Shown here: piece after piece, positions 53,458 to 61,194 of the stretch
How positions within the stretch are numbered: the first letter of the stretch is position 1
Layout of the letters: the number at the start of each line of letters is the position of its first letter
Assembly (NCBI GenBank): GCA_030704615.1
Contig: CM060733.1
Span: forward strand, 50,282,001 to 50,346,000
Length of the DNA: 64,000 nucleotides
Direction: 5' to 3'
Origin: Takakia lepidozioides
Taxonomy: Eukaryota; Streptophyta; Takakiopsida; Takakiales; Takakiaceae
The notes under the pieces: model-generated
What the model saw: the letters and a program-made list of their open reading frames with translations, nothing else
The model's database searches: none
Told to the model about the DNA's origin: nothing
Program-made: the position numbers and the translations under genes

Positions 53458-55322
53458 TCAGTAAACTTTATCATGAGGAAGAAGATAAGTCTGTAGCCAA
53501 TGACCATGCCAAAGACAACTGCCAAATTTTCCCACTTGCTTCGGTTGGTATCGATCTGATAGAGCATACATATGGAAGCCTATGTAAGACATACGGTAGC
53601 GCCAGACGGCCTTAGGCAGATATTTGGGGGGTCGGGAAAATCCCGCCACCAGCATATATATACCCTGAGCCACAAACAGGGTAATATTATGCAATGACGA
53701 ATCTCTCTCAAACACTCCCTCTACTTTATGCTGTCTACAACATGAATAATTGTGCCTAGGGCTGCCAGGCTTGCACACACATTGCAAATGCACAAGAACA
53801 TGATGTGATTTGGCTTCACCCCTTTCCTGCATCATTTGCTCATAGGTCTCCATAGCCTCCATCCCACACCCATGCTGCTGTCATGGCACTCCAAGACACC
53901 ACATTTTGTTTAGCCATATTGTCGAACACTCCCTTCGCGTCGTCAATGCACCCACATTTGGCATACATATCCACCAGGGCACTGTTCGAAATGACATCTG
54001 GTACAATTCCAGCTTTGACAATGTCGCTATGAACCTCTCTGCCCTTCTCTAGGGCTACAAGGCTTGCACACACGTTGCAAACACCAACACACGTGATGTG
54101 GTCAGGCTTCACCCCTTCCCACATCATTTGCTTGTAGGTCTCTATAGCCTCCATCCCGTGCCCCTGCTGTGCATATCCTGCGATCATGGCACTCCAAGCC
54201 TACCACACTCATTTGGCCATATGGTCAAACACTCCCTCCACATCCTCGATGCACCCACATTTGGCATACATGTCCACAAGGGTGTTGTTCAGAACCACAG
54301 CTGGAATTTGTTGAATGCTTCCACATCTTTTGCTCATAGGTCCCCAGAGCCTCCATCCCACACCCATGTTGGGCATATCCTGTGATCATCGCATTCCACG
54401 ACACCACATCCCGTTCAGGACAAATACTCTCTTTGCAACCTTCATGCTCCCGCATTTTGCATACATGTCAACAACGCTATTGTTCAAAATCAGATTTGGT
54501 ACAAGTCCAGCTTTCATATGTCAGCATGGACCTCTTTGCCGTTTTCCAGGGCTGCCAGTCTCGCACAAGTTTTGAGAATGCAAACAAATGTGACCTGATA
54601 GGGCATCACCCCTTGTTGTATCAGTTGATCATATGTCTCGAAGGCATTCCTACCACAACCATGCTTGGTATATCCTACCACCATATTGTTGAACACTAGA
54701 CATGCCTCCCTTACACTCCCATATTTGGCATACATGTTAACAAGGGAAGTCTCCCAATTAATGTATGACGAAATTCCAGCTTTGATAATGTCAGCATGGA
54801 TATCTTTGCCCTTCTCCAGGGCCACCATGCTGGCACCAACATTGAGAACACAAATGAATGTGGCTTGCACAAGCATTACAAATGCACACAAACATGATGT
54901 GGTCGGGCTTCCCCCCTTCCCCCATCATGGACCTCTTTGCCCTTTTCCAGGGCTGCCAGGCTTGCACAAGCATTGCAAACGCTCACAAACATGATGTGGT
55001 TGCATTTCACCCCTTCCCCCATCATTTGCTCATAGGTCTGATCCAAGGCCTCCATCCCGCGCCCCTGCAAGCATACCCTGCAAGCATGGCGTTCCATGAC
55101 ACCAAATCTCGTTCAGCCATATTGTTGAACACTCCCTCCGCATCCTCAATGCTCCCACATTTGGTATACATGTCCACGAGGGTATTGTTCAGAATCACAT
55201 CTGTACAGCTTTGGCGATGCAATCATGCACCTCTTTGCCCTTTTCTAGGGCTGCCAGGCTTGCACACGCACACAAACGTGATGTGGTCGCGCTTCACCCC
55301 TTCCCCCATCATTTGCTCATAG
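53458..55322 (-). pseudogene. PLS-type PPR protein pseudogene
   Basis: Repeats read in several frames on the minus strand: NNTLVDMYTKCGSIEDAEGVFNNMAERDLVSWNAM (about 55,200-55,090), GASMVALEKGKDIHADIIKAGI (about 54,840-54,770), ERDVVSWNAMITGYAQHGCGMEAL (about 54,430-54,345), and CASLVALEKGREVHSDIVKAG ... NSALVDMYAKCGCIDDAKGVF (about 54,080-53,930). These are P/L/S repeats of plant organellar RNA-binding proteins. Many stops and frame changes; no E or DYW domain seen. Related to the fragment at 37.3-38.0 kb on the opposite strand. Confidence 0.75.
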
Positions 55323-55335
55323 GGGGGGCTGCTAT

Positions 55336-55374
55336 TTCATGAGCCATGAGCCATGAGCGGCATGAGCCATGAGC
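55336..55374. repeat. CATGAGC minisatellite
   Basis: Five to six copies of CATGAGC separated by CAT or GG at the upstream edge of the PPR pseudogene. Confidence 0.8.
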
Positions 55375-55697
55375 AGAGTCGTAAGTGTGGAAAAAAACAT
55401 GAGCAACACTATTTTCCGGAAATGAGTGTCCGCGGGAATAGGGTTTAGGGTGCCACGGTCATAGGGGGAGAAGGACCTCCCGATGAAGGAGGTTCGGCAA
55501 TGTTATTTAGAATTATATATTGAAAGGCAATGTTTCGCGAATGGAAGGGTGGTACTGCTCTGTACAATGGGGGCCCATTTCAGCCTACCAGCCACTTGCA
55601 AAATCCACCCACACTCCCAATCCCAAACGAAATGAGCAATGACGCATTCTTGGAACGATGGACACAAAATAGAATAAAAAGAGGGCACAATGAGGTT

Positions 55698-55703
55698 TTT
55701 ATT
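55698..55703 (-). terminator. Poly(A) signal of the minus-strand paralogue
   Basis: GATCAATAAAAACC on the minus strand, 84 nt after the stop. The plus paralogue has the same GATCAATAAA, so the 3' UTR is also homologous. Confidence 0.55.
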
Positions 55704-55786
55704 GATCCACATGAATTGCATTTGAAGCACGTCTACTGTGCTCATTGTGCAATCAAATCTTTAGCCCTGTGCTTACTGAATACAAG

Positions 55787-56623
55787 TCACGTTGTCAATG
55801 GGACTTCGACTGCTCTCAGAACTAGCTCATGAGTCATGGGGCTCCTCCAGGTAAAGTCGATTGCAGCCGTTGTACCGCCCCTAGTGATGTTCACCACAAT
55901 GTCCTGCCCTTCAATCATACCACCATCGAATATGGAAATCTTCACGTTTTCGTCGTCCACACCAATGCGAATGTCCCCATACAATGGAGAAGAGGAGCGC
56001 ACTCCTTCAGGAGAATAGGTCTCTCCGATGGAGTCCACCCACGTCCAGTGGCAGCAGTTGCACCGCAACAGCATAGCAGTGCGCCTTCTTCTGCATGGGT
56101 GACCGTCGTAGCTGGGAAAATCGGAATCGAGGATGCGCAGGAGCCACAGACTCCTCAGACCAAGATCGTCACCCCGCTTGAAGGCGTAGTGGCCTAGGAT
56201 ATACTCAAAAGCCACCAATGTTTCCACAATCGAACCAGTATCTTCTCTGTAATCTGTGTACCAGATAACAATGTCTCCCGATGTGGCCGAATACATTGCA
56301 TAATCGATGCCTCCAAATGGGCAGTCGTCCCGGTTCCGGAAGCACGGCATCCTTGCAAAGGAGGACCTGAGGACGACTTGGATGCCGATGACAATGACCT
56401 TGCGGACAGCTACGAAGCCCTTAGATTTTGGAAATGATGCGAAGCGGAAGAGCAGTCCGGCCTCCAATAATGGAGCATCTGGGTCCCACGTACCCACCGA
56501 CGGAGGTGGAACGTGTTCATCACGCCAGCGGTGGATGAACCCATACATCTTTCTCATCAACAAGTTATAGTTTGAGATCTGCCACCGAAGTCCATCCCCC
56601 CGGATGGAAATTCGGCGCCGCAT
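55787..56623 (-). CDS. Unrecognised protein, paralogue of 56780-57481
   Basis: 278 codons without a stop. Aligned blocks with its neighbour: LRSSFARMPCFRN-DCPFGG-DYAMYSATSGDIVIW, then CNCCHWTW-DSIGETY, PLYGDIRIGVDDE, ISIFDGGMIEGQDIVV and ELVLRAVEVP. A beta-rich, Trp/Cys-containing protein. I know no family for it. The ATG used (56621-56623) lies inside a diverged palindrome-B copy, so the first residues (MRRRIS) may have been created by that insertion; MRKMYGF downstream or the residues just before the aligned block are alternative starts. Open and conserved, unlike most of the window. Confidence 0.65.
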   Translation of the reverse strand: MRRRISIRGDGLRWQISNYNLLMRKMYGFIHRWRDEHVPPPSVGTWDPDAPLLEAGLLFRFASFPKSKGFVAVRKVIVIGIQVVLRSSFARMPCFRNRDDCPFGGIDYAMYSATSGDIVIWYTDYREDTGSIVETLVAFEYILGHYAFKRGDDLGLRSLWLLRILDSDFPSYDGHPCRRRRTAMLLRCNCCHWTWVDSIGETYSPEGVRSSSPLYGDIRIGVDDENVKISIFDGGMIEGQDIVVNITRGGTTAAIDFTWRSPMTHELVLRAVEVPLTT

Positions 56624-56626
56624 TTA
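56606..56626. repeat. Palindrome type B, diverged copy at a start codon
   Basis: GGAAATTCGGCGCCGCATTTA, 2 or 3 mismatches from the type B consensus; it contains the ATG of the minus-strand gene. Confidence 0.65.
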
Positions 56627-56779
56627 CATCGAAGAGGGGATGGACTTCGTCGTGTCCAGTGGCTATCGGCCCACCTGGCAGTGACTGCCCATAGTTTGCA
56701 TGGCAGGGTAGGAAACTGAAACGGCTACATTCATGTAGCAGCCAATCTTCATCGGTCCAGGAGTAGGGGGGAAATTTAA

Positions 56780-57481
56780 ATGTGCCCTGGAGTGTTTGTG
56801 AGGAATTGCAGCGTTAGCTTGAACTTTTTCCAGCCACCGCGCTGCTCCTCCTCCATCCGGGAGCTGCTGTCATTGAGCGTACTCCGCTACTCTTTTTCAA
56901 GGATGCCGTGCCGCCGAAATCCAGCCGACTACCCTTATCATGGCCACGATTATGCTATGTTCAAACCAGAATCAGGAGACATCATTGTCTGGCTCTCTGT
57001 TTTCACAGACGCTGCTGGAATCAAGCAAGAGTCTTTGCGCGCAATGGAGTATCTGGAGGGCTATTACCGCTTTGAGCGAGGTGAGGGCGAGGGTCAATGC
57101 GGTCCGTGGGTTCTGAAAATTGTTGACCTCGATATACCAAGCTGGAAAGGGATGCCGGACAGATCATGCACGGCCTCGCTTTGGCGCTGGAACTGCTGCC
57201 AGTGGACCAGGGAGGACGGCACCGGGGAAAACTATATATGTGCATATCACTCCGCTCTTCCAGTGTATGGAGACATTCGGCTGAGTTGCGAAGACGAATC
57301 GCACGGGCACATGAGGCCCACAGTGACCTTGTCAATGTATGATGGTGGTATCATTGATGGACATGACATTGTCGTCGGCTCCAGCAAGGGCAGCAGAACG
57401 ACCGAATTGCAGTTGACCTCGAGGTGCCGCAGCAGTAATGAGCTTGTTTTGAGGGGTATCGAAGTTCCGTCGACTTGGTGA
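56780..57481 (+). CDS. Unrecognised protein, paralogue of 55787-56623
   Basis: 233 codons without a stop. It shares LRYSFSRMPCRRN-DYPYHGHDYAMFKPESGDIIVW, WNCCQWTREDGTGENY, PVYGDIRLSCEDES, LSMYDGGIIDGHDIVV and NELVLRGIEVP with the minus-strand neighbour. The shared region covers most of both proteins, with substitutions concentrated at third positions and in loops, suggesting selection. The two genes are head to head with about 156 nt between starts, so they may share a bidirectional promoter. No signal peptide or membrane segment. Function unknown. Confidence 0.65.
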   Translation: MCPGVFVRNCSVSLNFFQPPRCSSSIRELLSLSVLRYSFSRMPCRRNPADYPYHGHDYAMFKPESGDIIVWLSVFTDAAGIKQESLRAMEYLEGYYRFERGEGEGQCGPWVLKIVDLDIPSWKGMPDRSCTASLWRWNCCQWTREDGTGENYICAYHSALPVYGDIRLSCEDESHGHMRPTVTLSMYDGGIIDGHDIVVGSSKGSRTTELQLTSRCRSSNELVLRGIEVPSTW

Positions 57482-57550
57482 AGCCCATGTAGAAGGAGGA
57501 AGGGCTTAGTTTTGTCTGCAGTTGGTAAATGTGAGACATCGTGTCCGATC

Positions 57551-57556
57551 AATAAA
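57551..57556 (+). terminator. Poly(A) signal of the plus-strand paralogue
   Basis: AATAAA in CCGATCAATAAACCC, 70 nt after the stop. Confidence 0.55.
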
Positions 57557-57735
57557 CCCATCGTACCTCACTTCTGTATGATTGTGTTTCATCTGTTGAA
57601 TAACTGTCGGAATTGGCCCACTGTTTACAATTTGATGTCTCATTTCTACAATTTGTCTGTTCGGATGAATATACCAGAGTAACCGGTATGAGAGTCATGT
57701 GTCAAGAATATACCAGAGTAACGCCATGTCGGCAT

Positions 57736-58366
57736 TGAAATGCGGCACCCCATTTCCATGTCGGCATTGAAATGCGGTGCCGCATTTCAATGCCGACATG
57801 GAAATATATGAACCGCATTTCAGTGTCGGACAATGGAATGCGGTGCATCATTTCCGTCCAGGTACACGAAATACCAACACGGGTCTATAAATTGGACAGA
57901 CAACGAGGTTGGCATTGCAAATGCGGCGACGCATTTCCAGCTTGGCAATGGAAACTTCTTTTTGGACAAGGGAATGCGGTGCCGCATTTCCGTCCAACAC
58001 TTCGAAAAGTGTGATATTTCCGACCAGCGCGATGGAATGCGTTACCGCATTTCCGTGAGAGGGTTTGCAAATGGACAAATTGCGATGTCCGTTCTTCAAA
58101 TGCGGCGCCGCATTTCCATGTCCGTCATCGACCTTTTTTTGACAATGGAATGCCGTGCCAATTTTTGCTGATGGGCCTGCAGTTCGAACAACGACCATCC
58201 CCAATATGGAAATGCGGCACCGCATTTCCAATTCCGCCATATTGACCTCCTTGTTCGACCTCCTTGTTCGACCTCTGTAAGCGGGGTGGCATCCATGCAA
58301 TGAGCGGGAGAGGCCAAAACTGGCGTGTGGACAAAGGAAATTTTGGAAATGCGGCACCGCATTTCC
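57736..58366. repeat. Palindrome type B cluster, nine copies in 630 bp
   Basis: Half-sites GGAAATGCGG / CCGCATTTCC with a one- or two-base centre (CA, TG, CG, TT). Copies at 57736-57757, 57768-57789, 57835-57855, 57917-57938, 57971-57991, 58034-58054, 58096-58117, 58208-58229 and 58345-58366, plus degenerate halves near 57,812 and 58,145. Spacers differ in sequence and length (10 to 115 nt). Centre changes keep the palindrome. Confidence 0.92.
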
Positions 58367-58369
58367 AAT

Positions 58370-60738
58370 CGGCCGATTACTTTTTACTATGCCAACATTG
58401 AAATGGAAAATTTAGTCCCTTGTAGTGTGAATGCAGGGAGTAAAAATCTCAAGTTTGTGTTTGGCATCAGGTTTCGGCACTACTACAAAGGGAGTACCCT
58501 TCGTGCTAATGAAGGGGAGGAATTGACCATAACTTGAGGTAATTCCATGGAAGGACTATGCTATTTATCTGCCAAGAACAAAATATGGCTAAGTTATGAC
58601 ATGCACCTTTTTCATCCCTAGGATGAATGATTTTCATCCATGATGTTGAACCCTAGAAGCGGGATGTGAAATTCGAAGGGGAAGAGTGCGTGGATCTTTT
58701 CGCAGCTGCTGCAGTGGTGTTGGCAGCACAGGATATCTGAGAAGGTTCCACCTACGCAAAGGGTATCAGCTTGCTTTTAAGAGAAATGTTAAGAGCTCCT
58801 GCTTGGCTTTCTGTGCAAGAAGAAGCGGTGCCGCCTTCTTCGTAAGCAATGATCAAACCTGAGGGATCGGGTTTGTGATAAGGGCGGTGCACCACTGCTG
58901 TCGCCATGGTATTTGTGAGCACATTAATGAGGAGATGGAGTGGCTCAGCAGGTGTTGGGGGATGAGAAATGCAGGCTGGTGTGTATTATCGCCTCAGGTT
59001 GTCAGTGATCAAATCTTGTAGCTGCTGTCTGTTTTTGAGCTGTAGGACCAGATCACTTTGTAAGGGAATCAGCTTGCCTTAAAGAGTGACGTTGAGGGAT
59101 CTGGCTTGGCTTTCTGTGCAAGAGGAAGCGGTGCCGCCTTCTGGTGTGTATGGCGCTTAAGCTATCTATAAATAAGTTATGTATCTGCTCTCTGTCTTAA
59201 GGGCTGTAGGACCAGATCACCTCATAGGGAGGAAATGCACATGTAGAAGGATAGGGTAGAGGTTGGCAGGCACAAGGATGTGCCAGCAGCTGAAGCAGAG
59301 CCGTCATGCCTTAATGAGGACTGGAATCACGATAAGAAGAAACGTCGGAGATGGCTGACGAGGGAGAGGATAAGGTGCCTTCTTGACAGGCAGACCCACC
59401 ACTTCAAGGAGTATAAGACAGATAAGTTTGAGGAGTGTTGGCCCCCTTTTTTGGGTTTTTGGTTGCTTAGAAATCGCTTTGTGAAGTTTGAACTGTCTCT
59501 TGTATGTAGTAAGAGACACTGACATGTGAGGAAGAAAAAGAGCTTTGTAAATGGAATGAAGACACTGGACTTCAAATCAGGATGGGCTGGAGATGGATGC
59601 ACCTGCTATTACATTGTACAGTAGGAAAATGAATGGAAACAGGGTAGACTCGTTGCTGGGACAGAATGGTTACTGTTGTTGTATTCTTGTTCCTTGTTTC
59701 AACGTCATGAGCTTGTACAAACAATCTAGCCTGGGATGTTGACACATTGCAGCCAATGTGGAACTAGCTTAGTAGGTAGAGGAAACCAGAGAGGGTTAGA
59801 TAGAACTGTTTGGAAACAACAAGAAGGGATGATGTGGATGGGGCAGAAAAACCAGCATCTGTTTGGGTTTGGATCTGATTCTCAGAGTGCTCTCAGCCCA
59901 TGAACCACTGAGGTTCACAGCTGATGGGAAAAAGAGAGCTGTCAGGGTGTGTAAATTGAGACCTGTAGAAGGGTTGAGAGCTGTCTTGGGCAATGGTTAT
60001 ACCTGGGAAAAGTGGAGTGTGAAGCATCTGTCATTGGCAAGAGAGGGACTGATAAAAGGGCTGATTATATCTTGTGTGACCAAGGTTGATTTCAATGCTG
60101 GGTGCACTGGATGCTTGGCTGAATGCGCATTGCATTGCATCATAGGCATGTTACAGTGGAAAGAGTGAGGAACCCACTTATCCTGAAAGAAAGAGAGAGG
60201 GAGAGAGAAAAGGACACAAGGGAGAGAGTTGACCAGCAAGAGGTTATGATGAGGAATGGATGATTGGGGAGGTAAGATAAAGAAAGCATGAAACCATGAA
60301 GGGCCAAACTGGTGGGCCTGCAAACTCATGGCAGATCTGCGTTGCCGCCTTCCAAATCGTGATCTTGTTACAAAGGGGATTCCACGTATTGTTGACCAAG
60401 AGAGCTGCCCACAAGGGCAGTGGTCATCACTGACGTAGGGCTGGTTGCATCACTGAAGACCGCATGGTAACATGGCTGGTGCAGTGTATCAGGGAAAGGA
60501 TGTCGTGTAGAAGTAGAACCACGGGTGAAAACAATACAGACTCCCCATCCATGTCTTCTCTTCCGCTGCGGCGTGGATGAGGATTGTGCGAACTCTGATC
60601 ACGAAGGACCTGATGGAAACCCACACCGAGTGACGATGGTTGGATCAGCTGAGAGGGAGAGCTCCTTTCCTTCCCTCCGATTGACCTAGGGAAGAGCACA
60701 ACTAGACTTGCACAGAAGGGGATTCACGCCCCTTCTTT
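58370..60738. other. Noncoding; probably contains the 5' LTR of element 3
   Basis: No supported gene. The PBS at 60739 implies that the LTR ends here, probably within ...CACGCCCCTTCTTT. The LTR start cannot be set because its partner is outside the window. Confidence 0.5.
58741..59235 (+). repeat. Duplicated modules, about 300 bp apart
   Basis: GGCTTGGCTTTCTGTGCAAG and GAAGCGGTGCCGCCTTCT occur at about 58,802-58,840 and again at about 59,111-59,140, each after an ATCAGCTTGC word. GCTGTAGGACCAGATCAC occurs at about 59,039 and 59,205. Diverged tandem duplication. Confidence 0.75.
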
Positions 60739-60750
60739 TGGTATCAGAGC
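60739..60750 (+). promoter_or_regulatory. Primer binding site, initiator tRNA-Met type
   Basis: TGGTATCAGAGC is the standard plant LTR-retrotransposon PBS, complementary to the 3' end of initiator tRNA-Met. Confidence 0.92.
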
Positions 60751-60811
60751 TTTAGGATGTTAAATCTTGATTTCTACTAGCTAGGGATCTTGACTGGTAT
60801 TGGATGGTTTG

Positions 60812-61123
60812 ATGGCAGGAAGAGACCACACACTGATTCCTGATGAACCAAGCATTGGAGATGTGCTGATTTGCTTCAGCAGACGCACACCAAATGCACA
60901 CGCAGACCCTTGTTTGTACTTCTTCAACCCTGCTTGGAGAATAGCCAATGGTGATTTATGTCTTAGAGTGATTCATACTGGTGGAAGAACAACCATAGCA
61001 CTTTGGATAAGAGAGTTAGGAAGGTGGGTGAAGATAAATACCATGGCACGAGAGGTGACATGGGGAGGTAGAGTAGAGATGTTGCGAAATGGACAGTGGG
61101 AGTGGTATAGAGGTCAACATTAA
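60812..61123 (+). CDS. Small ORF before gag, element 3
   Basis: 104 codons from the first ATG after the PBS (MAGRDHTLIPDE). It contains WRIANGDLCLRVIHTGGRTT and WGGRVEMLRNGQWEWYRGQH, is basic and Trp-rich, and has no known domain. It ends 71 nt before the gag-pol ATG. Possibly a leader ORF of the element, analogous in position to 40603-41298 of element 2. Confidence 0.5.
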   Translation: MAGRDHTLIPDEPSIGDVLICFSRRTPNAHADPCLYFFNPAWRIANGDLCLRVIHTGGRTTIALWIRELGRWVKINTMAREVTWGGRVEMLRNGQWEWYRGQH

Positions 61124-61194
61124 GGGAGTTGCGGAAAAATTAGAGTCAGAATTAGGTGTTGAAACAGTTTGAACTTTGATTAGAGAATAGAAGG

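Noticed and set aside
57736-58366. CRISPR-like array (regular palindromic repeats with spacers)
   Set aside because: Spacers vary from 10 to 115 nt, repeats vary at the centre, solitary copies occur elsewhere, there are no cas genes, and the context is eukaryotic.
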